A DNA stretch of 64,000 nucleotides, from contig CATOSZ010000002.1 in assembly GCA_951812805.1 (NCBI GenBank), positions 248,001 to 312,000 of the forward strand, in the 5' to 3' direction. The translations under genes and the position numbers were made by a program. Positions 1-8,447 of the stretch are shown here, piece by piece. Source of the stretch: an uncultured Alphaproteobacteria bacterium (GTDB lineage Bacteria > Pseudomonadota > Alphaproteobacteria > GCA-2731375). Position 1 is the stretch's first letter, and every line of letters begins with the position of its first letter. The notes under the pieces are model-generated. The model was not told the origin of the DNA and searched no databases. It saw only the letters and a list, made by a program, of their open reading frames with translations.

Positions 1-165
1 GTCTCCGAAAACACCACCCTCGACCGGGAGGAGGCCTACATGCTGCTGGGCCTGGTCGGCGAGTTGCGCATCGGCACTTCGCCCCGGCCGATGATGGCGG
101 GACGGATAATGATCCCGCGCCGGGTCCTGAACGACGCCGGCTTCCAGGGTTTCGATGGGCCATGA
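1..165 (+). CDS. Acetamidase/formamidase family protein, C-terminal end (partial)
   Basis: The first 54 codons of the window are open from the left edge and end in TGA. The peptide begins VSENTTLDREEAYMLLGL and continues with an arginine- and methionine-rich stretch into a final IPRRVL-type segment. This resembles the C-terminal end of acetamidase/formamidase proteins, which hydrolyse short amides to ammonia and a carboxylate. The stop overlaps the next start as ATGA, so it is probably co-transcribed with the flavin reductase that follows. Only the tail is visible, so the family call rests on this motif alone. Confidence 0.5.
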   Translation, partial: VSENTTLDREEAYMLLGLVGELRIGTSPRPMMAGRIMIPRRVLNDAGFQGFDGP

Positions 166-2180
166 CGGATCCGTTGCTCCAGCCCCTCACCATCAATGGC
201 GTCACCTTCCGCAACCGGGTCATGAGCACCAGCCACGCCTGCGGGCTGGAGGAGGGCGGCCTGCCGCTGGAGCGTTACCAGCGCTACCACGAGGAGAAGG
301 CGCGGGGCGGCATCGGCCTCACCATGTTCGGCGGCTCCTCCAACGTCGCGCCCGACAGCCCCTCGGTGTTCCGCCAACTGAACGTCGGCATCGACGAGAT
401 CGTCCCCCACCTGGAGAACTTCTCCGCCCGGGTGCATGCCCAGGGCGCGGCGCTGATGTGCCAGATCACCCATCTCGGCCGGCGCGGCGAGCCCTATGCC
501 GGCAACTGGCTGCCGACCATCGCGCCGACGGCGATCCGCGAGACCCTACATCGCAGCTTCCCCAAGGAGATGGACCGCGACGATATCGACCGGGTGGTCC
601 GCGCCTATGGCCAGGCGGCTCGGCGCTGCCGAGATGGCGGCCTCGACGGCATCGAAACCCTGGCCGGCGGTCACCTGATCGGCCAGTTCCTCTCGCCCGA
701 AACCAACCGCCGCACGGACGAATTCGGCGGCAGCCTGGAAAATCGTTGCCGCTTCGCCCTCATGGTGCACGAGGAGATCCGCGCCGCGGTCGGCGACGAT
801 TTCCTGGTCGGCATCCGCTGGGTCGTCGACGAAGGCCTGGCCGACGGCCTTCATCCCGACGAAGCGCTGGCCGCCGCGAAACTGCTGCAAGCCTCCGGCC
901 TCGTCGACTTCTTCAACGCCATCTACGGCCGCATGGATACGGCGATCGCGCTCGCCACCGACAACATGCCGGGCATGGCCTCGCCGCTCGCCCCCTGGCT
1001 CGCCCCCGTCGGCGCCTTCAAGGCCGAGGTCGACCTGCCCGTCTTCCACGCCGCGCGGGTCACCGACCTTGCCACCGCGCGCCATGCGATCGCCGAGGGC
1101 CTCCTGGACATGGTGGCGATGACCCGGGCCCATATCGCCGACCCGCATATCGTCGCCAAGCTGGAGCGGGGCGAGGCGGACCGCATCCGGCCCTGCGTCG
1201 GCGTCACCCATTGCATGAGCCAGGCCCGACCCGCCTGCATCCACAATGCCGCCAGCGGGCGCGAGGTCGATCTGCCGCAGACCGTTCCGCGCGCGGAGGT
1301 ACCGGGCCGCAGGATCGTGGTCGTCGGTGGCGGCCCCGGCGGGCTGGAGGCGGCGCGCGTTGCCGCCGAACGCGGCCACGAGGTCGTGCTGTTCGAGGCG
1401 ACGCGCAGCCTCGGCGGCCAGCTTCGTCTCGCCGCGACGGCGAGCTGGCGGCGCGACATCATGGGCATCGCCGAGTGGCGCGCGGGCGAACTCGACCGTC
1501 TCGGCGTGCGGGTCCACCTCAATCGCCTGGCCGAGGCGGCGGACGTGCTGGCCGGGGCGCCGGACGTGGTGATCATCGCCACCGGCGGCCTGCCGGAGAT
1601 CGACGGCCTCGACGGCGGCGAACACGCGAGCGACCTGTGGGAAGCGCTGGACGGTCCGCTGCCGGCGGGCGAGGAGGTCCTGGTGCACGACGGCACCGGC
1701 CGGCACGCGGCGGCCAGCGTCGCCGAGCGTTTCGCCGAGGCCGGTCGCCGGGTCGCCTTCGCCGCCCTCGACGATTCGCTGGCGCCGGAGATGAACTATG
1801 CCGAGCGGGTGATCTGGAAGAAGCGGATCTACGAGCTCGGCCTGGAGACGAGCGTCGACGAACGCCTGGTGGCGATCACTCCGCACGGCAATCGCCTCGC
1901 CGCGCAGCTGCGCAACGAGGTCACGGGCACGATGCGCGAACGACTTTGCGACCGGATCCTGGTCGATCGCGGCACCCAGCCGGTCGACGCGCTCTATCAC
2001 GAACTCCGCGACCGGGCCTCGAACCGCGGCGTCACCGACCTCGACGCCCTGCTGGCCGGCCGCGCCCAGCCGCCCGGCACGGCTCCGGGCTTCGAGCTGC
2101 ATCGCATCGGCGATGCCGTCGCCAGCCGCAACATCCACGCGGCGGTGCTGGATGCGTTGCGGCTCTGCCGGACGCTATGA
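162..2180 (+). CDS. NADH:flavin oxidoreductase, old yellow enzyme / dienoyl-CoA reductase type
   Basis: A 672-residue protein with the two-part build of 2,4-dienoyl-CoA reductase and trimethylamine dehydrogenase. Residues 1-340 form an FMN-binding TIM barrel, with GGHLIGQFLSPETNRRTDEFGG as the substrate-side signature. Residues 383 onward carry an FAD/NAD(P) Rossmann fold with VVVGGGPGGLEAA. Between them lies the iron-sulfur loop, with Cys345, Cys351 and Cys359. The position of the usual second ligand, three residues after the first, is Val348. That leaves three obvious cysteine ligands, which is either a subfamily trait or a modified cluster. Family members reduce C=C bonds or demethylate N-methyl compounds; the substrate here is unknown. 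ATGA overlap with the upstream amidase suggests one operon. Confidence 0.85.
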   Translation: MTDPLLQPLTINGVTFRNRVMSTSHACGLEEGGLPLERYQRYHEEKARGGIGLTMFGGSSNVAPDSPSVFRQLNVGIDEIVPHLENFSARVHAQGAALMCQITHLGRRGEPYAGNWLPTIAPTAIRETLHRSFPKEMDRDDIDRVVRAYGQAARRCRDGGLDGIETLAGGHLIGQFLSPETNRRTDEFGGSLENRCRFALMVHEEIRAAVGDDFLVGIRWVVDEGLADGLHPDEALAAAKLLQASGLVDFFNAIYGRMDTAIALATDNMPGMASPLAPWLAPVGAFKAEVDLPVFHAARVTDLATARHAIAEGLLDMVAMTRAHIADPHIVAKLERGEADRIRPCVGVTHCMSQARPACIHNAASGREVDLPQTVPRAEVPGRRIVVVGGGPGGLEAARVAAERGHEVVLFEATRSLGGQLRLAATASWRRDIMGIAEWRAGELDRLGVRVHLNRLAEAADVLAGAPDVVIIATGGLPEIDGLDGGEHASDLWEALDGPLPAGEEVLVHDGTGRHAAASVAERFAEAGRRVAFAALDDSLAPEMNYAERVIWKKRIYELGLETSVDERLVAITPHGNRLAAQLRNEVTGTMRERLCDRILVDRGTQPVDALYHELRDRASNRGVTDLDALLAGRAQPPGTAPGFELHRIGDAVASRNIHAAVLDALRLCRTL

Positions 2181-2218
2181 GGCCGTGACGAGCCGTTGCC
2201 TGCGCGGCGGGGTCGTTC

Positions 2219-3064
2219 TCAAATTGGAATGTCGACGTTGCGCAAGGTGACCGGTTCGTCGCGCAGGCTTTCGACGAAGGCGACGGCGTTTTCGACGATG
2301 GCCTCGAAGATGCGTTCGCCCTTTTCGCGGGTCGCCACGGTCGCGTCGCCGACGACGCCGTCGCTCGCCGCCGTGTGCGCGGCGAACTGGTCGGGCGTGG
2401 CCTTCAGTTGGGCGAGGTTGCGGTCCCAGGGGCCGGTGAGGCCGATGAAGCCGGCCGCCGGCCCCTCTTCGTTGACCAGCGCGCCGCCGGGTCCGACCGG
2501 CGCCTTGGCCAGGTCGACCAGTTCCTCGCGGTGGTACATCATGTAGGAGGTTTCGGCATCGCCCGCGTGGCCGACGCCCGCCGGATGCGCGCCGACGATG
2601 TCGCCGACCTCGCGGCGTGCGATCAGCCCGACGTCGAGCACTGCCGCCAGCGCCCCGTGACCAACCCGCAGCTTGGCCGCGGCGATCTCCATCGGTGGCA
2701 GGTTCGCCACCCGGTTGCCGTTCACCAGGACGAAGCGTTTGAAGCCGTGCACCATCAGGCTGCGGCAGATTTCGACCAGCACCGTCGTCAGGGTTTCGCT
2801 GGTGAGCGTCACGCCGCCCGGAAACCCCATATGGCCGCTGGACCAGCCGTAGTGCATCGGCGGGGCGACCAAGGTGCCGGTGCGGCGGGCGACCGCCTCG
2901 CCGACGCCGATGGCCCAGCCGGTGTCCAGCATCAACGGCGCGTGCGGGCCGTGCTGTTCCGTGGCGCCGACTGGCACCAGGACCGTGTCGTTGCTTTCGA
3001 GATAATCCCGAACCGACGTCCAGGACCGTTCGTGTAGCCAAGGGCTCGTCGTCAAGGCCGACAT
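2219..3064 (-). CDS. Creatininase family amidohydrolase
   Basis: 281 residues when started at the ATG at 3064, which has a strong GGGGAGGGGAC ribosome site 4 bases upstream; in-frame sequence further upstream runs into an insertion sequence and is not native. The N-terminal metal site is clear: VGATEQHGPHAPLMLDT gives Glu37, His39 and Asp47. HAGDAETS near the middle matches the conserved HAGxxETS of the family. The usual NGHxxN segment reads NGNRVAN (115-121), losing one histidine ligand. The family includes creatininase and peptide- or lactam-cleaving relatives; the substrate cannot be told. It converges on the flavin reductase. The ISAs1 copy upstream lies 74 bp before the start and may cut off its native promoter. 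Confidence 0.8.
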   Translation of the reverse strand: MSALTTSPWLHERSWTSVRDYLESNDTVLVPVGATEQHGPHAPLMLDTGWAIGVGEAVARRTGTLVAPPMHYGWSSGHMGFPGGVTLTSETLTTVLVEICRSLMVHGFKRFVLVNGNRVANLPPMEIAAAKLRVGHGALAAVLDVGLIARREVGDIVGAHPAGVGHAGDAETSYMMYHREELVDLAKAPVGPGGALVNEEGPAAGFIGLTGPWDRNLAQLKATPDQFAAHTAASDGVVGDATVATREKGERIFEAIVENAVAFVESLRDEPVTLRNVDIPI

Positions 3065-3138
3065 CTGTCCCCTCCCCGTTTGCTTTTCCGAAGCTCCATG
3101 GTATCGCCGAAGCCGGCCCGCCGACAGTCGTCGCGACG

Positions 3139-4347
3139 CAGGGGAATCGCATTTGGAATTGCCTTGACGTGCGTGTTTGATCTTGAGGTATTGGCGCGAA
3201 TCGATTCTACCCGGTCTTTTCACGGGTGGAGGTTGCGATGGAAGGCTTTCTGGAGTGCTTTGAGGGTCTCGAGGATCCGCGGACTGGCAATGCCGGGCGT
3301 CACGATCTGCTGGAGATCTTGACGATCGCCCTGTGCACGGTCCTCTCGGGCGGTCAGACGGCGGTCGACATGGCGATCTTCGCGCGTGAAAAGGAGGCGT
3401 TCCTGCGGGAATTTCTCGTACTCGAACATGGCGTGCCGAGCCACGACACCTTCAGCCGGGTGTTCCGGTTGCTGGATCCGGAGGCGTTCGGCGCCTGCTT
3501 CCAGCGCTTCATGGCGCGCTTTTCCGAGACCTGCCAAGGGGTCATTGCGATCGACGGCAAGGTGGTGCGGCGATCCTACGACAAGGCGAGCGGCACGTCG
3601 GCGCTGCATATGGTCTCGGCCTGGGGCTGTGATCAGCGGCTGGTGTTGGGGCAAGTCGCCACCGACGCCAAGTCCAACGAGATCACCGCCGTGCCGAAGC
3701 TGTTGAAACTATTGAGCCTCGAGGGGACGATCGTGACCGTGGACGCCCTCAATTGCCAGCGCGCCATCGCCAGCCAGATTATCGAGCAGGGGGGTGACTA
3801 CGCCCTGGCGTTGAAGGGCAATCAAGGCACGCTGCATGACGACGTGAGAACCTTCCTCGACGATCCGAAAGCCGAAGCGACCACCACCGACACCACGGTC
3901 GATGGCGATCATGGCCGCATCGAGACCCGTGCCGCTCTCGTCTCCAGCCACGTCGAGTGGCTGCAAGAGCGCCATCATTGGCCGGGCCTGAAGGCGGTCG
4001 CCAAAGTCACCCGGACCCGCGAGTGCGCGGAGAAGACGTCGAGCGAAACCGCCTACTACCTGCTCAGCCAGCCGCTCGACGCCGAGCGCTTCAATCCCGT
4101 TGCCCGGGCGCACTGGGGGGTCGAAAACCGCCTGCACTGGTGCCTCGATGTCCAAATGAACGAAGACCAAGACAGAACCCGCAAGGACAATGGACCGCAC
4201 AATCTCGCCGTCCTGCGCCACATGGCGCTCAATGTCATGCGAAAGGATCCACGAAAAGACTCGCTGCGCGCCAAGTTCAAAATCGCCGCTTGGAACAACG
4301 ACTATCTCCTGTCACTCCTCGGCAAATTCTGAAATGCGATTGCCCTG
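3139..4347 (+). mobile_element. ISAs1-family insertion sequence, copy 1
   Basis: A complete 1209-bp element. Its ends are inverted repeats: CAGGGGAATCGCATTT on the left and the complement of CAGGGCAATCGCATTT on the right. It is flanked by a perfect 10-bp target duplication, CGTCGCGACG, at 3129-3138 and 4348-4357, which is itself a palindrome. The boundaries are confirmed by the second copy at 53991-55199, where similarity starts and stops at the same bases. It carries one transposase gene. It sits between the creatininase and metalloprotease genes without breaking either. Confidence 0.95.
3238..4332 (+). CDS. ISAs1-family DDE transposase (copy 1)
   Basis: 364 residues from the ATG at 3238, chosen because GGAGG lies 5 bases upstream; a GTG four codons earlier is the alternative. 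Family hallmarks are the N-terminal LEDPRTGNAGRHDLLEIL segment, GVPSHDTFSRVFRLLDP, the first catalytic aspartate in VIAIDGKVVRRS, the second in IVTVDALNCQ, and the C-terminal RAHWGVENRLHWCLDV carrying the glutamate. The length is normal, there is no internal stop, and the predicted protein is the same as that of the copy near 54 kb. It is therefore probably active or was very recently. Confidence 0.93.
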   Translation: MEGFLECFEGLEDPRTGNAGRHDLLEILTIALCTVLSGGQTAVDMAIFAREKEAFLREFLVLEHGVPSHDTFSRVFRLLDPEAFGACFQRFMARFSETCQGVIAIDGKVVRRSYDKASGTSALHMVSAWGCDQRLVLGQVATDAKSNEITAVPKLLKLLSLEGTIVTVDALNCQRAIASQIIEQGGDYALALKGNQGTLHDDVRTFLDDPKAEATTTDTTVDGDHGRIETRAALVSSHVEWLQERHHWPGLKAVAKVTRTRECAEKTSSETAYYLLSQPLDAERFNPVARAHWGVENRLHWCLDVQMNEDQDRTRKDNGPHNLAVLRHMALNVMRKDPRKDSLRAKFKIAAWNNDYLLSLLGKF

Positions 4348-4361
4348 CGTCGCGACGTCTA

Positions 4362-5429
4362 TTACCAGACGGGTATTCTCAAGCTGCCGGGCGTCATGGC
4401 GCGCTCGCTGCCCAATGGACACTTTCCAGCATCCAGCTTGTCGGCCCAGGCGGCGAAGTCCAGCACCTCGGCGGGCCGCATGAGACAGGCCTGGTTCGCC
4501 CAGGGGTGCTCGAGGTGAAGCAGCGCATGCCCGAGTTCATGGGCCAGCAGCACGCCCGCATATCGAAGCGCGTCCCGCCGCGAATAGACCGCTCCGCCCC
4601 TGAGCTCGCGGACCTGCCGGTCCTGCATCAGGAACGGCGCCAGCGAGATCCAGACGGAGGCGCCGAACCGGGAGGCCGGATTGTATTCCGCCGAGCCGCC
4701 GGTAATGCCGCCCCGGATGGCCATGTGAACCGGCGTCGACAGATACTCGACGCTGGCGATCAGCTGGTTGGTCAAAACGATTTCCGCCGGGATCCCGCGC
4801 TTCGCCATCAGGGCCCAGTAGACATACTCGTTCAGCGGCAGGTCCTCACGGCCCGGCACCGCGCCGATGATCGGGTGCCCGTCAGCCAATTCGGCCGTCG
4901 TCCAGTACGACAGTCGCCGCCTGAAGGTATCGGCCACCGCCGCCGCGAAGGCCTCGAGGCCATGCGTTGCCGGCGGTTCGACGAGATGGGGCCGCGCGAA
5001 GGACATCTGGGCTTCCACGGCGGCGCCCCGGGCCTCGATGTTCCTGGCGATCAGGCTCTCGACCCGATGCCAGTCGACCGCATCGTTCTTGAAGTCGCCG
5101 ATCCGGCGAGCGAAGTTTCCGGGGGCCTTCGAGACCAGCCCGGCGAAGACCTGGTCGATGTGAAGGGTCCGAATCTCCTCCGGCATAAGGAGCGTGACGG
5201 CGAAATGCTCGTGCACCAGCGCGGCGGCCGCTTGCACCACGACCCGCAGTTCCGCCTCGCCGAGCGACGCGAAACGCGGATTTTCGACATAGACGATGCG
5301 CGGCGAGACGGTGTTGTCGGTAAGAACGGGAAGCTCGACCGCCCCGGCCGCGGCGCCGGAGGATGGGGGAGGGGCGAGGCACGCCACCAGGCAGATGCAG
5401 AGAGTTGCGAACGCACGTGCGATGGACAT
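4362..5429 (-). CDS. Putative exported lipoprotein with HELGH zinc-metalloprotease motif
   Basis: 355 residues from the ATG at 5429; a second ATG four codons upstream is possible, but GGAG is better spaced for 5429. The N-terminus MSIARAFATLCICLVAC looks like a lipoprotein signal with the lipobox LVAC, so the protein is probably anchored in the outer or inner membrane. The C-terminal third carries LLAHELGHALLHLEHPW, an HExxH zinc motif with further histidines at +8 and +11 from the first. A following CLM segment is reminiscent of secreted proteases that sense calcium or cysteines, but I cannot place the family. The middle has no domain I recognise. It is transcribed towards the ISAs1 copy that separates it from the creatininase gene. 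Confidence 0.6.
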   Translation of the reverse strand: MSIARAFATLCICLVACLAPPPSSGAAAGAVELPVLTDNTVSPRIVYVENPRFASLGEAELRVVVQAAAALVHEHFAVTLLMPEEIRTLHIDQVFAGLVSKAPGNFARRIGDFKNDAVDWHRVESLIARNIEARGAAVEAQMSFARPHLVEPPATHGLEAFAAAVADTFRRRLSYWTTAELADGHPIIGAVPGREDLPLNEYVYWALMAKRGIPAEIVLTNQLIASVEYLSTPVHMAIRGGITGGSAEYNPASRFGASVWISLAPFLMQDRQVRELRGGAVYSRRDALRYAGVLLAHELGHALLHLEHPWANQACLMRPAEVLDFAAWADKLDAGKCPLGSERAMTPGSLRIPVW

Positions 5430-5486
5430 CGACAGCTCCATCGTTATTCGTCCCGAGGCGAGCTTCAGTCCAGGGGATGCCGGCGG

Positions 5487-5942
5487 CTAGCCGAGCCGTT
5501 CCTTGGCGATGCGGCTGGCCTGGCCGAAGTCCATCTCGCCCTGGAAGCGTGTCTTTAGCGCGCCCATCACCCGGCCCATGTCCTTCAGGTTCGCTGCGCC
5601 GAGTTCCGCGATGACGGCGGACACGGCGGCATACACCTCGCCCGCGTCCATCTGGCGGGGCAGGAACTCGTGGATGATCTCGATCTCCTCACGCTCCTGC
5701 TCGGCGAGTTCGAGGCGGCCGCCGGCCTCGTAGTGCTCGATGCTGTCGTGGCGCTGCTTGACCATCTTCTGCAGAATGGCGTGGATGCCGACCTCGTCGA
5801 CACCGCCGTCCACGCCTTCGCCGCGCAAATGGATATCCCGGTCCTTGATCGCGGCCAGGACCAGCCGCAGGGTCGATACCCGGCGGGCGGCCCGGTCCTT
5901 GATGGCCGAACGCAACGCGGTGTCCAAGCGCTCCCTCAGCAT
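5487..5942 (-). CDS. yqeY: GatB/YqeY domain protein
   Basis: 151 residues of the YqeY family, which resembles the C-terminal tail domain of the GatB subunit of tRNA-dependent amidotransferase. Diagnostic segments are the N-terminal LDTALRSAIKDRAARRVSTLRLVLAAIK, MVKQRHDSIEHYEAGGR and the C-terminal GRVMGALKTRFQGEMDFGQAS. The cellular role is not well defined, and an effect on tRNA charging is only presumed. Divergence from carA is a common arrangement in alphaproteobacteria. Here an IS481-like element now occupies the shared intergenic region. Confidence 0.9.
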   Translation of the reverse strand: MLRERLDTALRSAIKDRAARRVSTLRLVLAAIKDRDIHLRGEGVDGGVDEVGIHAILQKMVKQRHDSIEHYEAGGRLELAEQEREEIEIIHEFLPRQMDAGEVYAAVSAVIAELGAANLKDMGRVMGALKTRFQGEMDFGQASRIAKERLG

Positions 5943-5964
5943 GGCGCTTTGTCCCTTGCAGGCC

Positions 5965-5980
5965 CGACGACTTGTCGTCG
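5965..5980. promoter_or_regulatory. Palindrome in the yqeY leader
   Basis: CGACGAC-TT-GTCGTCG, with 7-bp perfect arms around a 2-base centre, lies 23 bp before the yqeY start and just downstream of the candidate promoter. It could be an operator half-site pair or a short stem in the 5' untranslated region. No regulator can be named. Confidence 0.35.
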
Positions 5981-5987
5981 TGGCAAC

Positions 5988-6016
5988 AGACTATCCCATC
6001 GGTTCCACCCAGGCAA
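5988..6016 (-). promoter_or_regulatory. Candidate sigma-70 promoter for yqeY
   Basis: On the minus strand TTGCCT (6016-6011) and TAGTCT (5993-5988) are separated by exactly 17 bp, about 45 bp upstream of yqeY. Spacing is ideal and both boxes match four of six consensus bases. It lies on the yqeY side of the IS481-like insertion, so yqeY should keep its own promoter. Confidence 0.45.
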
Positions 6017-6073
6017 ACCTGTTGTTTCTGGTTAACACATTGAAATAACTAGGAGTTTTCCTGAAAAGGTCGC

Positions 6074-7129
6074 TGACTAGGTTCAGATAGATGTGAGACG
6101 CGCCTCTGGCGGCAGAGGCGGGGATCTCCGAAGCTGTGAGTTGCGAGACCAACAGCTTGAAGGAGAACCCCATGCAGGTTTTTGGCCTGCCCCGACATGT
6201 TATCAGGGGTTGGAGGACGGCGTTGGCATCGGGCCCGGCGTGACGGCTTGACGGCCGAGGCGGCGGCCCAGGCGGTGGGCGTGCCGCGTAGCACGCTCTA
6301 TCGCTGGGACGAGCGGTTGGAGCCGCGCTCGCGCGCGCCTCGCCGCCGTCGTCGCCGAGAGTGGTCGAGTGCGGTGCTGCGTCGGCTTGAACGGCTGCGC
6401 CGCGACTTCCCGATGTGGGGCAAGGCCAAGCTCGGACCGCTGCTGCGCCGAGAGGGCTTCACCTTGTCGGACAGCACCGTTGGTCGCATGCTCGCCCATC
6501 TGGTCGCGCGCGGCGTCGTTGTGCCGGTGCCCGTGGCGCGACGACGCGCCAAGGGCAAGAGAGCCAAGCGCCCACACGCCAAGCGTTTGCCGAAGGGGAT
6601 GAAGGCAACGGCCCCCGGCGATCTGGTCCAGCTCGACACCTTGAGCATCACGCCGGCCGGCGAGCGCACGGTCAAGCAGTTCACCGCCTACGATCCCGTC
6701 AGCCGCTTCACCTGTGCCAAGGCCTTCCGCAGAGCGACCGCCAGGAACGCCGAGAGCTTCCTCGACAAACTCGTGGCCGACCTGCCCTTCCCCGTGAAGG
6801 CCATCCAGGTCGACGGTGGATCCGAGTTCATGGCCGAGTTCGAGGCCGCCTGCGAGAGCCGAAAGATCCCCGTCTATGTCTTGCCGCCGAGGACGCCGCA
6901 GCTCAATGGCGGCGTCGAGCGAGCCAACGGCGCATGGCGCTACGAGTTCTACGCCTGCCATGACATCGAGGACCAGCTCGACAAACTAAACCCACAGATC
7001 GACAAGTTCGCCAACATCTACAACACCTTCAGGCCTCATGGAGCCTTGAAAGGCAAAACCCCCGAGGAGTACCTTCGACAGATCACAGCCAAGAAGACCT
7101 CGTCGTCTCATATGTAGTGAACCTGGACA
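6074..7129 (+). mobile_element. IS481-like insertion sequence between yqeY and carA
   Basis: The element starts TGACTAGGTTCA and ends with the complement of TGTCCAGGTTCA, giving imperfect inverted repeats with TG..CA ends. A 5-bp direct duplication, GTCGC, flanks it at 6069-6073 and 7130-7134. Length is 1056 bp with one transposase gene. The family call (IS481, or a related integrase-core group) rests on the TG..CA ends, the short duplication and the single integrase-type ORF. Removing the element restores a continuous yqeY-carA intergenic region. Confidence 0.8.
6172..7117 (+). CDS. IS481-like integrase-core transposase, start possibly frameshifted
   Basis: The main reading frame, 6182-7117 (311 codons from a TTG), has a helix-turn-helix (LTAEAAAQAVGVPRSTLYRW) and a DDE integrase core: aspartate in LVQLDTLSI, aspartate in IQVDGGSEF, glutamate in LNGGVERANG. 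However, the only ATG with a good ribosome site (AAGGAG, 6 bases upstream) is at 6172 and lies in a different frame. That frame encodes MQVFGLPRHVIRGWR, which looks like the natural N-terminus, and it stops at 6241. The gene therefore needs either a +1 programmed shift between about 6185 and 6240 or start-codon coupling. Alternatively, it has lost one frame to an indel. Confidence 0.75.
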
Positions 7130-7134
7130 GTCGC

Positions 7135-7163
7135 TTGACGACGGCCTGACGGGGGCGTATCTT
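7135..7163 (+). promoter_or_regulatory. Sigma-70-like promoter of carA
   Basis: TTGACG at 7135-7140 and TATCTT at 7158-7163 are separated by exactly 17 bp and lie 55 bp upstream of the carA start. The IS481 target duplication ends at 7134, the base immediately before the -35 box. Because the box lies wholly in the uninterrupted flank, the promoter is native rather than supplied by the element. Confidence 0.65.
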
Positions 7164-7218
7164 CCGCGCCGACCCGGCACCTGCCCTCGACGATCAGCCC
7201 CTTGGGAAGCGAGATCCC

Positions 7219-8394
7219 ATGCCCGAACGCGCGCCCGACATGATTGCTCCGCCCGATGGCGCCACCGCGCTTCTGGTGCTGTCCGACGGCGCCCTGTTCT
7301 GGGGCAAGGGCGTGGGTGCTGCCGGCCGCGCCGTCGGCGAGGTCTGCTTCAACACCTCGATGACCGGGTACCAGGAAATCCTCACCGATCCGTCCTACGC
7401 CGGACAGATCATCACCTTCACCTTTCCCCATATCGGCAATGTCGGCGCCAACGACGAGGATCTGGAAGCCTCGACGCCCGCCGCCCGCGGCCTGGTGCTG
7501 CGCGAGGACATCACGGCCGCCGCCAATTTCCGTGCCGAAGGGGGGCTCGACGATTGGCTGCGCCGCCAGGGCCTGGTCGGCCTTTCTGGCATCGATACCC
7601 GGCGCCTGACCCGCCATATCCGTGATTCCGGCGCCCCCGGCGGCATCGTCGCCCATGCGCCCGACGGGGTTTTCGATCTCGACGCGCTGAGGTCCGAGGC
7701 CGCGGCCTTCCCGGGCCTCGAGGGCATGGACCTCGCGAAGGAGGTGAGCTGCCGGCAGACCTACGACTGGGCGGAAACGGTCTGGACGCTCGGCACCGGT
7801 CACGGCCGGCGGGGCGAGGCGACGCGCCATGTCGTGGCGATGGATTTCGGCGTCAAGCGCAACATCCTGCGTTGCCTCGCCTCGGCCGGTTGCCGGGTGA
7901 CGGTGGTGCCGGCCCAGGCGACGGCGGAAGAGATTCTGGCACATGCGCCGGATGGTGTTTTCCTCTCGAACGGCCCGGGCGATCCCGCGGCGACGGGCGA
8001 ATATGCCGTGGCGACGGTCCGCCGCCTGGTCGAGAGCGGCTTGCCGATCTTCGGCATCTGTCTCGGCCACCAGATTTTGGCCCTGGCCCTCGGTGCCCGG
8101 ACGGAGAAGATGCATCTCGGCCACCGCGGCGCCAATCAGCCGGTCAAGGACCTGGAGACCGGTCGGGTGGAAATCACCAGCCAGAACCACGGCTTCGTCG
8201 TCCAGTCCGAAAGCCTGCCAGCGGGTGTCGCCCAGACCCACATCAGCCTGTTCGACGGCAGCCTCGAAGGCCTCCGGGTCGAGGGTAAGCCGATCTTCTC
8301 GGTGCAATACCATCCCGAAGCCTCGCCCGGTCCGCAGGACAGCCACTATCTCTTCGGCCGTTTCATGGAAATGATCGACGCGCAGGCACGCTGA
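7219..8394 (+). CDS. carA: Carbamoyl-phosphate synthase small (glutamine amidotransferase) subunit
   Basis: 391 residues from ATG 7219; ATG 7240 is an alternative start. The enzyme cleaves glutamine and feeds ammonia to the CarB subunit to make carbamoyl phosphate for arginine and pyrimidine synthesis in the cytoplasm. The N-terminal CPSase small-chain domain is plain ([35 protein letters not shown]). The class I amidotransferase domain contains [10 protein letters not shown], the nucleophilic cysteine in [11 protein letters not shown], and the histidine-glutamate pair in [12 protein letters not shown]. Length and motifs are normal. carB is not adjacent. Confidence 0.97.
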   Translation: MPERAPDMIAPPDGATALLVLSDGALFWGKGVGAAGRAVGEVCFNTSMTGYQEILTDPSYAGQIITFTFPHIGNVGANDEDLEASTPAARGLVLREDITAAANFRAEGGLDDWLRRQGLVGLSGIDTRRLTRHIRDSGAPGGIVAHAPDGVFDLDALRSEAAAFPGLEGMDLAKEVSCRQTYDWAETVWTLGTGHGRRGEATRHVVAMDFGVKRNILRCLASAGCRVTVVPAQATAEEILAHAPDGVFLSNGPGDPAATGEYAVATVRRLVESGLPIFGICLGHQILALALGARTEKMHLGHRGANQPVKDLETGRVEITSQNHGFVVQSESLPAGVAQTHISLFDGSLEGLRVEGKPIFSVQYHPEASPGPQDSHYLFGRFMEMIDAQAR

Positions 8395-8447
8395 GCCGGG
8401 CGCCGTGTCGGTGTAGACATCGCACCGGGGCCACGGCCGAAATCCAA

